Shown here piece by piece: positions 1 to 9,998 of a DNA stretch of 64,000 nucleotides. The notes below the pieces were generated by a model. That model did not search any database, was not told the origin of the DNA, and saw only the letters and a list, made by a program, of their open reading frames with translations. Each line of letters opens with the position of its first letter. Position 1 is the first letter of the stretch. The stretch is from positions 434,001 through 498,000 of the forward strand of contig JADJEU010000020.1 of NCBI GenBank assembly GCA_016709005.1, given 5' to 3'. Both the position numbers and the translations under genes were made by a program. This DNA is from Crocinitomicaceae bacterium (GTDB lineage Bacteria > Bacteroidota > Bacteroidia > Flavobacteriales_D > Crocinitomicaceae).

Positions 1-61
1 GGCCGGCCATTTGAGCATTTCTGACACGAGTCAAATAATCTGCTATTGGATCTGTATACAT
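1..61 (-). CDS. rpsH: 30S ribosomal protein S8 (partial, N-terminus only)
   Basis: Reading the minus strand from the ATG at 59-61 gives about 20 codons starting MYTDPIADYLTRVRNAQ, the conserved S8 N-terminus; the rest lies beyond the window edge. S8 binds 16S rRNA helix 21 and is needed for assembly of the small-subunit platform. It follows rpsN by about 20 nt in the normal spc order, so it is the distal gene of the same operon. The fragment is short, but the match to S8 and the position leave little doubt. Confidence 0.85.
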   Translation of the reverse strand, partial: MYTDPIADYLTRVRNAQMAG

Positions 62-81
62 TTTTGTTCTTTATTACTTAA

Positions 82-369
82 TTACCAACTTGCTTTTGTG
101 ATCCCTGGTATTTTTCCAACCAGTGCCATTTCACGGAAAGTTACCCTTGAGATACCAAATTGTCTCATATAACCTCTTGGTCTTCCTGTAAGCTGACATC
201 TATTATGAATTCTAATTTTCATAGAATTTTTAGGCAGTTTCTGAAGTGCAAGCATCGCGTCCCAGTCACCAGTAGCAGAGGCTTTTCTTAATTCAGTTCT
301 TTTTTTGTCGTAACGAGCAGCAAGCTTCATTCTTTTGCGCTCACGAGCTTTCATTGATTCTTTTGCCAT
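82..369 (-). CDS. rpsN: 30S ribosomal protein S14
   Basis: S14 (95 aa) sits in the head of the small subunit. The conserved core [19 protein letters not shown] is present near the C-terminus. Only one cysteine is seen, so this is the zinc-independent (C-minus) form, without the CxxC pairs of the short zinc-binding paralogue. It lies 4 nt downstream of rplE and is followed by rpsH, the usual spc order. The ATG start gives [13 protein letters not shown], normal for the family. Confidence 0.97.
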   Translation of the reverse strand: MAKESMKARERKRMKLAARYDKKRTELRKASATGDWDAMLALQKLPKNSMKIRIHNRCQLTGRPRGYMRQFGISRVTFREMALVGKIPGITKASW

Positions 370-373
370 GTCC

Positions 374-925
374 TTAGTTTTTTACAAACGGGAATCCAAA
401 TCCGGTTAATAATGCTTTAGCCTCCTCATCACTGTCTGTAGATGTTACAAATGTGATGTCCATACCAAAAATTTTGTTCACTTTGTCAATATCAATCTCT
501 GGGAAAATGATATGCTCTTTTACTCCCATGTTGAAGTTTCCAGAACCATCAAATCCTTTTGGATTTACTCCGCGGAAGTCACGTGTTCTTGGCAACGCGA
601 TATTGATTAGTCTGTCAAGAAACTCATACATTTTGTCTCCGCGCAAAGTAACTTTCACTCCAACTGGCATACCTTTTCTCAATTTGAAATTTGAGATATC
701 CTTTTTAGAGTTCATTGACATTGCAGCCTGACCAGAAATGTTAGACATATCTTTAATTGCAGACTCAATTAATTTTTTATCAGAAATTGCATCACCTAAT
801 CCCTGGCTCAATACAATTTTCTGCAGCTTTGGTATTCTCATGACAGATTTAAATCCGAATTGTTTTTGCAATTCTTTTGTAATCTCTGCAGAATACTTTG
901 CTTTTAATCTCGGTGTATAGCTCAT
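374..925 (-). CDS. rplE: 50S ribosomal protein L5
   Basis: L5 (183 aa) binds 5S rRNA and contacts the P-site tRNA in the central protuberance. Family blocks are visible, including the region around [20 protein letters not shown] and the C-terminal [17 protein letters not shown]. Length is typical (about 180 aa). Its ATG shares one base with the stop codon of rplX (TAATG), so translation of the two is probably coupled. No anomaly is seen. Confidence 0.98.
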   Translation of the reverse strand: MSYTPRLKAKYSAEITKELQKQFGFKSVMRIPKLQKIVLSQGLGDAISDKKLIESAIKDMSNISGQAAMSMNSKKDISNFKLRKGMPVGVKVTLRGDKMYEFLDRLINIALPRTRDFRGVNPKGFDGSGNFNMGVKEHIIFPEIDIDKVNKIFGMDITFVTSTDSDEEAKALLTGFGFPFVKN

Positions 926-1251
926 TATTTAACTACCTCCCCATTCTTTTTTAGAAATCTTACTAATTTACCGTTTGCGTCTGCTTTTCTGCCAACCTTA
1001 GAAGCAACTCCTCCAACTACCAACATGATGTTAGAGATATGAATTCCTGCTTCCTTCTCTTCAATTCCTCCTTGCGGATTTGAAGCACTTGGTTTAACAT
1101 GTTTTTTTACGACGTTAACTCCTTCAACAGTGACACGGCTTTTAGCACGGTCAATGACCAGAACTTTACCTTCGCTGCCACGAGATTCACCGCTAATCAC
1201 TCTTACGGTGTCTCCAACTTTGATGTTTAATTTTTTTTGCATTTTGATCAA
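925..1251 (-). CDS. rplX: 50S ribosomal protein L24
   Basis: L24 (108 aa) initiates assembly of the 50S subunit at the 5' end of 23S rRNA. The N-terminal KOW motif is clear: [20 protein letters not shown] around residues 12-31. The annotated ATG gives [11 protein letters not shown], and the internal Met at codon 4 is an equally plausible start. Its TAA overlaps the rplE start by one base, and rplN ends 3 nt upstream, so the three genes form a tightly packed block. Confidence 0.97.
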   Translation of the reverse strand: MIKMQKKLNIKVGDTVRVISGESRGSEGKVLVIDRAKSRVTVEGVNVVKKHVKPSASNPQGGIEEKEAGIHISNIMLVVGGVASKVGRKADANGKLVRFLKKNGEVVK

Positions 1252-1254
1252 ATA

Positions 1255-1623
1255 TTAAAGTACTTCAGGTGCTAAAGACACAACTTTCATGTACTGTTTA
1301 TCTCTTAACTCTCTGGCAACAGGTCCAAAAATACGAGTACCTCTCATCTCACCAGCTTCGTTCAAAAGAACAACTGCATTATCATCGAAGCGAATGTATG
1401 AACCATCCGGACGGCGAACCTCCTTTTTAGTTCTTACCACTACTGCTTTGGTAACTTGTCCTTTTTTTACGTTTCCAGAAGGAAGCGCATCTTTTATACT
1501 GACAACAATTTTATCACCAACGGAAGCATATCTTCTTCCGGTTCCACCTAGAACGCGAATGCATAATACATTCTTTGCTCCGCTATTATCGGCTACATTA
1601 AGCCTGCTTTCCTGCTGAATCAT
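1255..1623 (-). CDS. rplN: 50S ribosomal protein L14
   Basis: L14 (122 aa, the standard length) forms inter-subunit bridge B8 and is a binding site for ribosome-silencing factor. Near-universal sequence is present: [17 protein letters not shown] at the start and [25 protein letters not shown] towards the end. It sits between rpsQ (9 nt upstream) and rplX. Nothing unusual is seen. Confidence 0.98.
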   Translation of the reverse strand: MIQQESRLNVADNSGAKNVLCIRVLGGTGRRYASVGDKIVVSIKDALPSGNVKKGQVTKAVVVRTKKEVRRPDGSYIRFDDNAVVLLNEAGEMRGTRIFGPVARELRDKQYMKVVSLAPEVL

Positions 1624-1632
1624 TGTTAATTC

Positions 1633-1899
1633 TTATTTAGCTCTTTCAACAATTTCTACTAATCTCCAGTTCTTTGATTTACTCAAAGGTCTTGTTTCCA
1701 TGATACGAACTGTATCCCCAGGGTTACATTCGTTTTTTTCATCGTGGGCGACAAATTTAGTAGTTTTTTTCACGAACTTACCGTATTTCGGGTGTTTCAC
1801 TTTTCTTTCTACAGAAACAACGATGGATTTTTCCATTTTGTTGCTGGTTACCACACCAATCCGCTCTTTTCTTAAATTTCTTTTAGTTTCAGTTTCCAT
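1633..1899 (-). CDS. rpsQ: 30S ribosomal protein S17
   Basis: S17 (88 aa) is a primary 16S rRNA-binding protein with an OB fold. The motif [19 protein letters not shown] is followed by [19 protein letters not shown] and by the C-terminal [20 protein letters not shown], all diagnostic. Spacing to rpmC (22 nt) and rplN (9 nt) is compatible with one transcript. Confidence 0.97.
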   Translation of the reverse strand: METETKRNLRKERIGVVTSNKMEKSIVVSVERKVKHPKYGKFVKKTTKFVAHDEKNECNPGDTVRIMETRPLSKSKNWRLVEIVERAK

Positions 1900-1921
1900 T
1901 ACAGAAAATCTTTTTATGGTT

Positions 1922-2116
1922 TTATGCTGTTAACTCTCTTGCCTTCAATTCAGTTTTCAGACGTGCAATATCTTTGCGATTCATTCTGATCTGTAGAGGG
2001 TTCTCCAATTTAGTAACAGCATTTGCCATCACCATTTTATCTTGTTTCACTGTCAATTCGATGATCTTATCTTTCAAATCTCCAAGAGACATTTCTTTTA
2101 CTTCTTTCGATTTCAT
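1922..2116 (-). CDS. rpmC: 50S ribosomal protein L29
   Basis: L29 (64 aa) lies by the exit tunnel and contributes to the trigger factor and SRP docking area. It is a short two-helix protein; the conserved segment [19 protein letters not shown] is visible near residues 39-57. It lies between rplP and rpsQ as expected for the S10 operon. Confidence 0.95.
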   Translation of the reverse strand: MKSKEVKEMSLGDLKDKIIELTVKQDKMVMANAVTKLENPLQIRMNRKDIARLKTELKARELTA

Positions 2117-2127
2117 CTCACTATATA

Positions 2128-2547
2128 TTATTCAGCGTAATCACTTCTAACTACAAACTTGCAACGCAAAGGCAATTTTTGTGCAGCTAATCTCATTGCT
2201 TCTTTTGCTGTTTCAGTTGAAACACCGTCCGCTTCAAAGATCATTCTACCTGGTTGGATTACTGCAACCCAGTGGCTAGGAGCGCCTTTACCTTTACCCA
2301 TACGAACCTCTGCAGGTTTCATCGTGATTGGTTTATCAGGGAAAATTCTGATCCACACCTGACCTTCACGTTTCATGTGACGGGTTAAGGCAACACGTGA
2401 AGCTTCAATCTGACGTGAAGTCAACCAACCTGCGTCCATTGATTTCAAACCAAATGATCCAAAGGCGATCAAGCTACCTCTGTGGGCAATCCCTCTGTTT
2501 TTTCCCTTTTGGGCTCTTCTAAATTTCGTTCTTTTCGGCTGTAACAT
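2128..2547 (-). CDS. rplP: 50S ribosomal protein L16
   Basis: L16 (139 aa) helps position A-site tRNA near the peptidyl transferase centre. The sequence opens [15 protein letters not shown] and contains the conserved [19 protein letters not shown] block, where the family's hydroxylated arginine lies. Length and order (between rpsC and rpmC) are standard. Confidence 0.98.
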   Translation of the reverse strand: MLQPKRTKFRRAQKGKNRGIAHRGSLIAFGSFGLKSMDAGWLTSRQIEASRVALTRHMKREGQVWIRIFPDKPITMKPAEVRMGKGKGAPSHWVAVIQPGRMIFEADGVSTETAKEAMRLAAQKLPLRCKFVVRSDYAE

Positions 2548-2570
2548 GATTGTACTGCTTTATTCTGTAA

Positions 2571-3299
2571 TTAATTCTTTTTTCTTGGTGCCATTTTTGC
2601 CTTTGGAGCAGGACCAGAAGATTCAGTGCTTGGTCTTTGTTTTGTCATTCCAATGTTTGGAGACAAATCACGTTTACCATAAACTTCACCTTTACAGATC
2701 CAGGTTTTGATACCAATACGTCCGTATGTAGTGTGTGCTTCACCAACTGCGTAGTCGATATCAGCTCTGAAAGTATGAAGTGGTGTTCTTCCTTCTTTAT
2801 ACATTTCATTTCTTGCCATCTCAGCACCATTCAAACGTCCTGAAATTTTCACTTTAATACCTTCAGCACCCATTCTCATTGTTGAAGCGATTGCCATTTT
2901 AATAGCTCTTCTGAATGAGATACGTCCTTCGATTTGACGAGCAATGCTGTCTGCTACTAATTGCGCATCAAGCTCTGGACGTTTAATTTCGAAAATGTTT
3001 ATCTGAACTTCTTTTCCAGTAATCTTTTTCAACTCCTCTTTTAGTTTGTCAACTTCTTTTCCACCTTTTCCGATAATTACTCCCGGACGGGCAGTGTTGA
3101 TTGTCACGGTTACTAGTTTAATTGTTCTCTCAATAATAATTTTTGAGATACTCGCTTTTGAAAGACGCGCCATCAGATATTCTCTGATTTTGTAATCCTC
3201 AACAATTTTTGAAGCGTAATCTTTACCTCCAAACCAGTTTGAATCCCACCCGTGGATGAATCCTAATCTGTTACCAATAGGGTTAGCTTTTTGTCCCAT
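2571..3299 (-). CDS. rpsC: 30S ribosomal protein S3
   Basis: S3 (242 aa) lines the mRNA entry channel. The N-terminus [13 protein letters not shown] is followed by a type II KH domain whose GKGG loop falls at residues 77-80. The C-terminal domain ([21 protein letters not shown]) is also recognisable. The last 25 residues are a basic, proline/serine-rich tail that varies between lineages. It is preceded by rplV with 8 nt between. Confidence 0.98.
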   Translation of the reverse strand: MGQKANPIGNRLGFIHGWDSNWFGGKDYASKIVEDYKIREYLMARLSKASISKIIIERTIKLVTVTINTARPGVIIGKGGKEVDKLKEELKKITGKEVQINIFEIKRPELDAQLVADSIARQIEGRISFRRAIKMAIASTMRMGAEGIKVKISGRLNGAEMARNEMYKEGRTPLHTFRADIDYAVGEAHTTYGRIGIKTWICKGEVYGKRDLSPNIGMTKQRPSTESSGPAPKAKMAPRKKN

Positions 3300-3307
3300 T
3301 CTACTAG

Positions 3308-3703
3308 TTATTTTTTACTGTCAACAATTATTGTTGTGTGATTAGATCTTTTTCTAACTCTGTGCGCTCTTCCTTGCGGAGCAGGCTGAATACGTTTCAA
3401 CATTCCTGCTTGGTTAACTTTGATTTCAGAAACAACAAGCGTTTCGTCTTCAATGTTTTTTCCCTGGTTTTTTTGTTCCCAGTTAGCAATTGCTGAACGA
3501 AGAAGTTTTTCAAGTCTTCCAGCAGCCTCTTTCGAGTTGTGCTGAAGAATATTCAGTGCTTTATTTACTTCAACACCTCTCACGATATCAGCAACCAAAC
3601 GCATTTTTCGCGCTGAAATCGGGCAGTCATTCAGATGAGCAATAGCAGTAGTGCTTTTTTTCTCTTTAATCTGATCTGCTTTTAATCTTTTTCTAGCTCC
3701 CAT
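3308..3703 (-). CDS. rplV: 50S ribosomal protein L22
   Basis: L22 (131 aa) has a beta-hairpin that reaches into the exit tunnel. Conserved parts are [19 protein letters not shown] near residues 25-43 and the hairpin end [20 protein letters not shown]. The protein is a little longer than the E. coli form because of a lysine-rich N-terminal extension, which is common in this phylum. It lies 21 nt after rpsS. Confidence 0.97.
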   Translation of the reverse strand: MGARKRLKADQIKEKKSTTAIAHLNDCPISARKMRLVADIVRGVEVNKALNILQHNSKEAAGRLEKLLRSAIANWEQKNQGKNIEDETLVVSEIKVNQAGMLKRIQPAPQGRAHRVRKRSNHTTIIVDSKK

Positions 3704-3724
3704 TTTTTCTCTGTTTAGCTATAA

Positions 3725-3997
3725 TTATTTCTTTTTCTTCTTATCAGCATGTCCTCTGAAAGTTCTGGTTGGAGCAAACTCACCAAGTTTATGCCCTACC
3801 ATGTTTTCCGTTACATACACTGGTATGAATTTATTTCCGTTGTGAACTGCAAAGGTCATCCCAACAAAATCAGGAGTGATAGTTGACGGTCTTGACCATG
3901 TTTTAATCACAGCTTTCTTGTCATTCCCTTGAGCTGCTTCAACTCTTTTCACTAATTTATAGTGAACAAAAGGAGGTTTTTTTAACGATCTGCTCAT
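3725..3997 (-). CDS. rpsS: 30S ribosomal protein S19
   Basis: S19 (90 aa) forms a complex with S13 in the subunit head and touches A-site tRNA. Diagnostic sequence: [18 protein letters not shown], then [20 protein letters not shown] and the C-terminal [20 protein letters not shown]. It is 6 nt from rplB and has family-standard length. Confidence 0.98.
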   Translation of the reverse strand: MSRSLKKPPFVHYKLVKRVEAAQGNDKKAVIKTWSRPSTITPDFVGMTFAVHNGNKFIPVYVTENMVGHKLGEFAPTRTFRGHADKKKKK

Positions 3998-4003
3998 ACC
4001 AAA

Positions 4004-4828
4004 TTATTTCTTTCTTCTTTCAATAATATAATCATTCGAATACTTAACACGTGATCTTGTTTTGTATCCTTTAGCAGGAATACCATTTCTAGATCTAGGG
4101 TGTCCTCCTGAAGATTTACCTTCACCACCACCCATCGGGTGATCAACTGGATTCATTACTACACCTCTAACACGTGGTCTGCGTCCAGCCCATCTCGACT
4201 TACCTGCTTTACCAGCAATTGTCAACATGTGTTCGCCATTCGATACTGTTCCAACTGTAGCCATGCAAGTTGTAAGAATCATACGTGTTTCGCCTGAAGG
4301 CATCTTAACAACTGCATAATTTCCTTCTCTCGCTGCCAACTGAGCTGAAGACCCTGCGCTACGAGCAATTGCTGCTCCTCTTCCTGGTTTCAATTCAATG
4401 TTGTGGATGATTGTTCCCAAAGGAATCTCACCTAAGAAAAGTGCATTTCCAACTTCCGGAGCAACTCCTTTACCTGACAACAACACGTCACCAACTTTTA
4501 ATCCTTGCGGAGCGATGATGTATCTTTTTTCACCGTCTGCATAAAATACAAGAGCGATGTTAGCTGTGCGGTTTGGATCGTACTCGATCGTTTTCACTGT
4601 CGCCGGAATAGCGAATTTTTCTCTTTTAAAATCGACAATTCTATATTGTCTTTTGTGTCCACCCCCTACATGACGCATGGTCATTTTACCGGTATTATTT
4701 CTTCCTCCGGATTTATTACGAGACGTCATCAACGATTTCTCAGGAGCAACCTTTGAAAGGTCGCTGTAATCCATCGCAATTTTGTGACGCTGGCTTGGGG
4801 TGATAGGTTTTAGTTTTCTAACTGCCAT
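4004..4828 (-). CDS. rplB: 50S ribosomal protein L2
   Basis: L2 (274 aa) is needed for subunit association and peptidyl transferase activity. The C-terminal block [20 protein letters not shown] holds the conserved histidine implicated in activity, and the N-terminal RNA-binding OB fold is intact. Length and operon position (between rplW and rpsS) are typical. Confidence 0.98.
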   Translation of the reverse strand: MAVRKLKPITPSQRHKIAMDYSDLSKVAPEKSLMTSRNKSGGRNNTGKMTMRHVGGGHKRQYRIVDFKREKFAIPATVKTIEYDPNRTANIALVFYADGEKRYIIAPQGLKVGDVLLSGKGVAPEVGNALFLGEIPLGTIIHNIELKPGRGAAIARSAGSSAQLAAREGNYAVVKMPSGETRMILTTCMATVGTVSNGEHMLTIAGKAGKSRWAGRRPRVRGVVMNPVDHPMGGGEGKSSGGHPRSRNGIPAKGYKTRSRVKYSNDYIIERRKK

Positions 4829-4839
4829 TTTTCAATTGC

Positions 4840-5139
4840 TTAAATGTTATCGTATAGATCAATTGTTTCACCTTCTGCAACCGAAATGATCGCTTTTTTC
4901 CATACTGGGTTAGCTTGCTCAGAAATACCTTTAGAAGTATATTTCTTTTTTGGCTTGCCACCACCGTATGTTTGCGTGCGCACACCGTTCACATGAACGT
5001 TGTACATTTTTTCGATTGCATTTTTAATTTCGATCTTGTTTGCGTTGCGGGAAACTACAAACGTGAAGCGATTTTTCAATTCGCTGTCATTTGTTGCTTT
5101 CTCCGTAAGGATCGGTTTAATAACTATGTTGCTCATCAC
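4840..5139 (-). CDS. rplW: 50S ribosomal protein L23
   Basis: L23 (99 aa) is at the exit tunnel and docks trigger factor and SRP. It begins MMSNIVIKPILTEKAT, with IKPILTEKAT being the family signature, and carries the central FVVSRNANKIEIKNAIEKMY region. The second Met may be the true start. It sits between rplD and rplB with 9-11 nt gaps. Confidence 0.96.
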   Translation of the reverse strand: MMSNIVIKPILTEKATNDSELKNRFTFVVSRNANKIEIKNAIEKMYNVHVNGVRTQTYGGGKPKKKYTSKGISEQANPVWKKAIISVAEGETIDLYDNI

Positions 5140-5148
5140 TTCTACTTA

Positions 5149-5775
5149 TTAATTCAGAACAGATTCAATTTTTCCAACAGCTTCTTCAATGATCACAAGT
5201 TTGTTTGCGTTCAGAATCTCATAAGTATTCAAGCCTTCTGCCGTAACCACATTTGCACCTTGAATATTTCTTGAAGACAAATAAGCATTCTTGTTTTCAG
5301 AAGCTACTACAAATAAAACTTTGTCGAAAGCAAGATTCATGTCAGTCAAAACTTTCATAAAATCTTTTGTTTTTGGAGCTTTCATATCAAGCGCGCTTAA
5401 AACAATGATTCCGTTTTCTTTTGCTTTGTAAGTAAGAGCTGATTTTCTAGCTAGCTTCTTAACCTTAGCGTTCAATTTGATATCGTAGTTTCTTGGCTGT
5501 GGACCAAAAACACGTCCTCCACCTCTGAACAAAGGGTTCTTAATGCTACCAGCACGAGCTCCACCTGTACCTTTTTGTTTCTTTAGTTTGCGAGTTGATC
5601 CAGAAATGTCAGCACGTTCTTTTGATGAGTGAGTACCTTGTCTTTTAGCGGCAAGATGCTGTTTAACATCCAAGTAAATTGCGTGATCATTTGGTTCGAT
5701 AGCAAAAACTGAGTCAGAAAGTGCAACGCTTTTAGACGTCTCTTTTCCTTTAATATCTATAACTTTTAAGTCCAT
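5149..5775 (-). CDS. rplD: 50S ribosomal protein L4
   Basis: L4 (208 aa) extends a loop into the exit tunnel. The loop sequence KKQKGTGGARAGSIKNPLFR and RGGGRVFGPQPRNYD is well conserved. In E. coli this protein autoregulates the S10 operon; no equivalent leader structure was identified here. One base separates its start codon from the rplC stop, so translational coupling is likely. Confidence 0.97.
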   Translation of the reverse strand: MDLKVIDIKGKETSKSVALSDSVFAIEPNDHAIYLDVKQHLAAKRQGTHSSKERADISGSTRKLKKQKGTGGARAGSIKNPLFRGGGRVFGPQPRNYDIKLNAKVKKLARKSALTYKAKENGIIVLSALDMKAPKTKDFMKVLTDMNLAFDKVLFVVASENKNAYLSSRNIQGANVVTAEGLNTYEILNANKLVIIEEAVGKIESVLN

Positions 5776-5776
5776 C

Positions 5777-6391
5777 TTAGTTCTGAATTAAAACGAAAGC
5801 ACCGTTATGACCAGGAACAGATCCTTTAATCAAAATGATATTCTTGTCAGTTAATACTTTTACTATTTGAAGATTTTGAGTCTTAACACGAGTGTTCCCC
5901 ATTTGACCACCCATTCTCATTCCTTTGAAAACTCTTCCAGGATAAGAACAAGCACCAATTGATCCAGGAGCACGAAGTCTGTTATGCTGACCGTGAGAAG
6001 CTTCACCTACACCGGCGAACCCGTGACGTTTAACTACTCCTTGAAAACCTTTACCTTTTGAAGTTCCAACAACATCAACGAAGTCACCATCTGCAAATAC
6101 AGAAGAACTAACTACGTCTCCGATGTTAAGGCTATCAAAACCTTTAAACTCGGCAAGTTTTTGTTTAGGCGTTGTTTTTGCCTTTTCAAAGTGACCTTTC
6201 AGTGCACTTGGCGTGTTTTTAGCACGTCTTTCTCCGAAACCTAGCTGGACAGCTGCGTATCCATCTTTTTCGAGGGTCTTAACTTGCGTTACAACGCAAG
6301 GACCAGCTTCTATCAACGTGCATGGTGTTGCCTTACCCTCGGCACTGTAGATGCTAGTCATCCCGATTTTTTTTCCAATAATCCCTGGCAT
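5777..6391 (-). CDS. rplC: 50S ribosomal protein L3
   Basis: L3 (204 aa) reaches the peptidyl transferase centre. The start [19 protein letters not shown] and the stretch [16 protein letters not shown], followed by [20 protein letters not shown], are diagnostic. It follows rpsJ by 13 nt and precedes rplD. Confidence 0.98.
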   Translation of the reverse strand: MPGIIGKKIGMTSIYSAEGKATPCTLIEAGPCVVTQVKTLEKDGYAAVQLGFGERRAKNTPSALKGHFEKAKTTPKQKLAEFKGFDSLNIGDVVSSSVFADGDFVDVVGTSKGKGFQGVVKRHGFAGVGEASHGQHNRLRAPGSIGACSYPGRVFKGMRMGGQMGNTRVKTQNLQIVKVLTDKNIILIKGSVPGHNGAFVLIQN

Positions 6392-6404
6392 ACTTTATTT
6401 ATAA

Positions 6405-6710
6405 TTAAACTTTAATTTCTACGTTAACTCCGCTTGGAAGTTCCAGCTTCATCAATGCGTCAACTGTTTTTGACGACGAGCTGTAAATGTCAATCAGTCG
6501 TTTGTAAGCGCAAAGCTGAAATTGCTCTCTAGCTTTTTTGTTTACGTGTGGTGATCTCAAAACAGTATAGATTCTTTTGTGAGTTGGAAGTGGAATTGGA
6601 CCACTAACAATTGCACCAGTTACCTTCACCGCTTTCACAATTTTCTCAGCAGATTTATCTACCAGGTTGTGGTCGTACGACTGTAATTTAATTCTGATCT
6701 TCTGGCTCAT
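6405..6710 (-). CDS. rpsJ: 30S ribosomal protein S10
   Basis: S10 (101 aa) is part of the 30S head and, as NusE, takes part in antitermination. The sequence [20 protein letters not shown] and the later [20 protein letters not shown] are characteristic. In this window it follows fusA directly (11 nt), with no tuf gene between, which joins the str and S10 operons. Confidence 0.98.
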   Translation of the reverse strand: MSQKIRIKLQSYDHNLVDKSAEKIVKAVKVTGAIVSGPIPLPTHKRIYTVLRSPHVNKKAREQFQLCAYKRLIDIYSSSSKTVDALMKLELPSGVNVEIKV

Positions 6711-6721
6711 TTTTTATTTTA

Positions 6722-8860
6722 TTAAGCTTCAATTTTACCTTTAATTTTTGCCACTACTTCGTCAGAGATGTTCTTCGGACAAGTTGCGTAGTGTGAGAAT
6801 TCCATTGTTGATGTCGCACGTCCAGAAGAAAGTGTACGCAATGTTGTCACGTATCCAAACATTTCTGAAAGAGGAACATCAGCACGAACAACTTTTGCTC
6901 CCAAACGATCATCCATTCCGGTCATTTGACCGCGGCGACGGTTCAAATCCGCAACGATATCACCCATGTTTTCTTCAGGAGTTACCGCTTCTACTTTCAT
7001 GATTGGTTCAAGCAATTCAGGTTTTGCCATTTTCATAGCAGCTCTGTATGCCATTCTAGCGCAGATCTCGAAAGATAATGCATCTGAATCCACATCGTGG
7101 TAAGAACCATCATTCAACTCAACAATAATGCTATCAACAGGGAATCCAGCCAAAACACCATTTTTCATTGATTCTTTAAATCCTTTTTCAACAGGTGGAA
7201 TAAACTCTCTAGGAATGTTACCACCTTTAATGTTGTTGATGAATTCAAGACCAGTTTTTGTTTCGTCTGTCTGAGGTCTGATTTTAATGCTGATATCAGC
7301 AAATTTACCACGACCACCAGATTGTTTCTTATATGCTTCACGGTGTTCAACCGCTGCTGTAATTCTTTCTTTGTATGCTACCTGAGGAGCTCCTTGATTG
7401 ACTTCAACTTTGAACTCACGTTTCAAACGCTCAACGAAAATCTCTAAGTGCAACTCACCCATTCCTGAGATAATTGTTTGACCAGACTCTTCGTTCGTGT
7501 GAACTTTGAAAGTTGGATCTTCCTCAGCGAGTTTACTCAATGACATACCCAATTTATCAACATCGGCTTGAGTTTTAGGCTCAATAGCAATACCAATTAC
7601 TGGTTCCGGGAAATCCATTGATTCAAGAACAAGTGGATGTTTTTCATCGCACAAAGTATCTCCAGTTCTGATATCTTTAAATCCAACACCTGCAGCAATA
7701 TCTCCAGCTTCTACGTGATCGATTGGATTTTGCTTGTTAGCGTGCATTTGGAAGATACGAGAAATACGCTCTTTATTTCCAGTTCTTGTATTGTAGATAT
7801 AAGATCCAGCCTCTAGATTTCCAGAGTACATTCTGAAGAAACACAATCTTCCAACAAATGGATCTGTTGCAATTTTAAATGCAAGAGCTGCCATTGGTTC
7901 TTCCGGATTTGGATTTCTTTTCTCCATCTCATCTGTGTTTGGATTCAATCCTTCAACAGCACCTTTATCATAAGGAGATGGAAGGAAAGCCATCACAGCA
8001 TCCAACATTGTCTGAACACCTTTATTTTTGAATGATGATCCGCACATTACTGGCTGAACACTCATGTTGATTGTAGCCTTGCGGATAGCAACCATGATTT
8101 CATCTTTTGTAATTGATTCAGGATCGTTGAAGAATTTCTCCATCAAAACTTCATCAGATTCGGCAACCGCTTCGATCAATTTATCTCTCCACTCAGTTGC
8201 TTCAGCTTTCATGTCCTCAGGGATATCAATCACCTCGTAGGTCATTCCAAGATCTTTATCATTCCAGATAATACCTTTCATGATAATCAAATCGACAACA
8301 CCTTTGAAATCATCCTCAGCTCCAATTGGAATTTGAAGAGGAACAGGGTTACCAAATAATCTTGTTTTTACTTCGTGGATACAACGGAAGAAATCTGCTC
8401 CGGCACGGTCCATTTTGTTGATGAAACAAATTCTTGGAACACCATATTTATTTGCTTGTCTCCAAACAGTTTCTGATTGTGGTTCAACACCAGAAGCAGC
8501 ACAGATAAGTGCAACTGCACCATCCAATACACGCAATGAACGCTCTACCTCAATCGTAAAGTCAACGTGACCTGGAGTATCAATAATGTTAATTCTATAT
8601 TCTTTAGTATCGTCTACTTTTTTACCTTGAACAGTTGGGTAAAACCAGTTACATGTAACGGCAGCAGAAGTGATAGTAATACCACGCTCTTGTTCTAGTT
8701 CCATCCAGTCAGTTGTAGCAGCACCCTCGTGTACCTCACCGATTTTATGACTTAGACCAGTATAATAAAGGATACGCTCTGTTGTTGTGGTTTTACCCGC
8801 ATCAACGTGAGCCATGATCCCAATGTTTCTTAAATATGTTAAATCTCTCTTCTTAGCCAT
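6722..8860 (-). CDS. fusA: Elongation factor G
   Basis: EF-G (712 aa) is the translocation GTPase. G1 is [10 protein letters not shown] (residues 17-26), followed by the switch region around [14 protein letters not shown]3 DTPGHVDF and G4 [10 protein letters not shown]. Domains II-V follow, with the domain IV tip region around the conserved [11 protein letters not shown]. Full length for the family. It lies between rpsG and rpsJ, the normal str order minus tuf. The ATG gives [19 protein letters not shown]. Confidence 0.98.
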   Translation of the reverse strand: MAKKRDLTYLRNIGIMAHVDAGKTTTTERILYYTGLSHKIGEVHEGAATTDWMELEQERGITITSAAVTCNWFYPTVQGKKVDDTKEYRINIIDTPGHVDFTIEVERSLRVLDGAVALICAASGVEPQSETVWRQANKYGVPRICFINKMDRAGADFFRCIHEVKTRLFGNPVPLQIPIGAEDDFKGVVDLIIMKGIIWNDKDLGMTYEVIDIPEDMKAEATEWRDKLIEAVAESDEVLMEKFFNDPESITKDEIMVAIRKATINMSVQPVMCGSSFKNKGVQTMLDAVMAFLPSPYDKGAVEGLNPNTDEMEKRNPNPEEPMAALAFKIATDPFVGRLCFFRMYSGNLEAGSYIYNTRTGNKERISRIFQMHANKQNPIDHVEAGDIAAGVGFKDIRTGDTLCDEKHPLVLESMDFPEPVIGIAIEPKTQADVDKLGMSLSKLAEEDPTFKVHTNEESGQTIISGMGELHLEIFVERLKREFKVEVNQGAPQVAYKERITAAVEHREAYKKQSGGRGKFADISIKIRPQTDETKTGLEFINNIKGGNIPREFIPPVEKGFKESMKNGVLAGFPVDSIIVELNDGSYHDVDSDALSFEICARMAYRAAMKMAKPELLEPIMKVEAVTPEENMGDIVADLNRRRGQMTGMDDRLGAKVVRADVPLSEMFGYVTTLRTLSSGRATSTMEFSHYATCPKNISDEVVAKIKGKIEA

Positions 8861-8865
8861 CTGGA

Positions 8866-9336
8866 TTAGAATTTAAAATGCGAGAATGCTTTGTTAGCTT
8901 CAGCCATTTTATGCATGTCTTCTTTTTTCTTGAAAGCAGCACCTTCTTCTTTCGAAGCAGCGATAACCTCTGAAGCTAATTTTGAAGCCATTGTTTTTTC
9001 ATTTCTTTTTCTAGAATATGAAATCAACCATTTCATTGCTAAAGCTTGACGGCGATTTTCACGAACCGGAGTAGGAATTTGGAAAGTAGCTCCACCTACA
9101 CGGCGTGAACGAACTTCAACGTTTGGTGAAACATTTTCCAAAGCTTTTTTCCAGATTTCGATTGCACTTTCGTTTTCCAACTTAGTTCCAACGATATCCA
9201 TTGCTTCGTAGAAAATGCGGAAAGCAGTACTTTTCTTTCCGTGTTCCATCATGCTGTTCACAAATTTTGTTACTACCACTTCCTTAAACTTAGGATCAGG
9301 CAGAATGTTGTGCTTTTTAGCTTGTCTTCTTCTCAT
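8866..9336 (-). CDS. rpsG: 30S ribosomal protein S7
   Basis: S7 (156 aa) nucleates assembly of the 30S head and lies at the E site. It starts [17 protein letters not shown]; the conserved [19 protein letters not shown] is present near residues 75-93. The gene is 12 nt from rpsL and 5 nt from fusA. Standard length. Confidence 0.98.
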   Translation of the reverse strand: MRRRQAKKHNILPDPKFKEVVVTKFVNSMMEHGKKSTAFRIFYEAMDIVGTKLENESAIEIWKKALENVSPNVEVRSRRVGGATFQIPTPVRENRRQALAMKWLISYSRKRNEKTMASKLASEVIAASKEEGAAFKKKEDMHKMAEANKAFSHFKF

Positions 9337-9348
9337 AACTAATAGAGC

Positions 9349-9732
9349 TTATGCTTTTTTTGCTTTAGGGCGTTTAGCGCCGTATTTCGATCTTCTTTGC
9401 AATCTGCCTTCAACACCAGCAGTATCAAGTGCACCACGAACGATGTGGTAACGAACACCTGGAAGATCTTTTACTCTTCCACCTCTAACAAGTACAATCG
9501 AGTGTTCTTGCAAATTGTGTCCTTCTCCACCGATATAGGCGTTTACTTCTTTTTTGTTAGTCAATCTCACCCTTGCAACTTTTCTCATTGCAGAGTTTGG
9601 TTTTTTAGGTGTCGTGGTATATACACGAACACAAACGCCTCTCTTTTGTGGGCAAGAGTCGAGCGCAGCCGATTTGCTTTTATAAACCGGAGCGGTTCTA
9701 CCTTTTTTTACTAACTGCTGAATGGTTGGCAT
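9349..9732 (-). CDS. rpsL: 30S ribosomal protein S12
   Basis: S12 (127 aa) controls decoding accuracy. The [18 protein letters not shown] block and the later [18 protein letters not shown] are intact and show the ordinary lysines at the positions altered in streptomycin-resistant mutants elsewhere. It is the first gene of the long ribosomal operon, behind the promoter at 9801-9830. Confidence 0.98.
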   Translation of the reverse strand: MPTIQQLVKKGRTAPVYKSKSAALDSCPQKRGVCVRVYTTTPKKPNSAMRKVARVRLTNKKEVNAYIGGEGHNLQEHSIVLVRGGRVKDLPGVRYHIVRGALDTAGVEGRLQRRSKYGAKRPKAKKA

Positions 9733-9800
9733 AGTTAATATCGCTTATTTATCTAATGTTTCACGTCTAAATTGACCCTATTTCGCTAAAAATGGGAGCG

Positions 9801-9830
9801 CAAAGGTATATAGTTTTTTTTATAAAACAA
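9801..9830 (-). promoter_or_regulatory. Promoter of the rpsL-to-rpsH operon
   Basis: On the minus strand a TTG (9828-9830) is separated by exactly 19 nt from TACCTTTG (9801-9808). This fits the Bacteroidota sigma-factor consensus TTG-N19-TAnnTTTG. Transcription would begin near 9794, leaving about 60 nt of leader before rpsL. The spacer is very A/T-rich. No attenuator or protein-binding leader fold was recognised. Confidence 0.75.
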
Positions 9831-9986
9831 GACTTGTGTAAAATTAATTTGAGATTTTTCACATCATTCTGTTCAAAGTATTCTGTGAAAATGTTAACTT
9901 TTGTTGATTATCAGTAATTTAACCTATTTATTAAATATCAAATCAGAATGAAATAATTAACAAGTGGCTATCGATTTGAAGTTGGT

Positions 9987-9994
9987 TAAATTTG
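9987..9994 (+). promoter_or_regulatory. Putative -7 box for uvrD
   Basis: TAAATTTG matches the Bacteroidota -7 consensus TAnnTTTG. It lies only 4 nt before the ATG at 9999, so if used it would give an essentially leaderless mRNA. No good -33 TTG is seen at 19-21 nt spacing, so the call is moderate. Confidence 0.4.
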
Positions 9995-9998
9995 CACC

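Noticed and set aside
1289..1618. 109-aa ORF antisense to rplN, and similar antisense ORFs in the ribosomal operon (for example 4915-5274)
   Set aside because: They are reverse-frame shadows of highly conserved ribosomal genes with no independent support.
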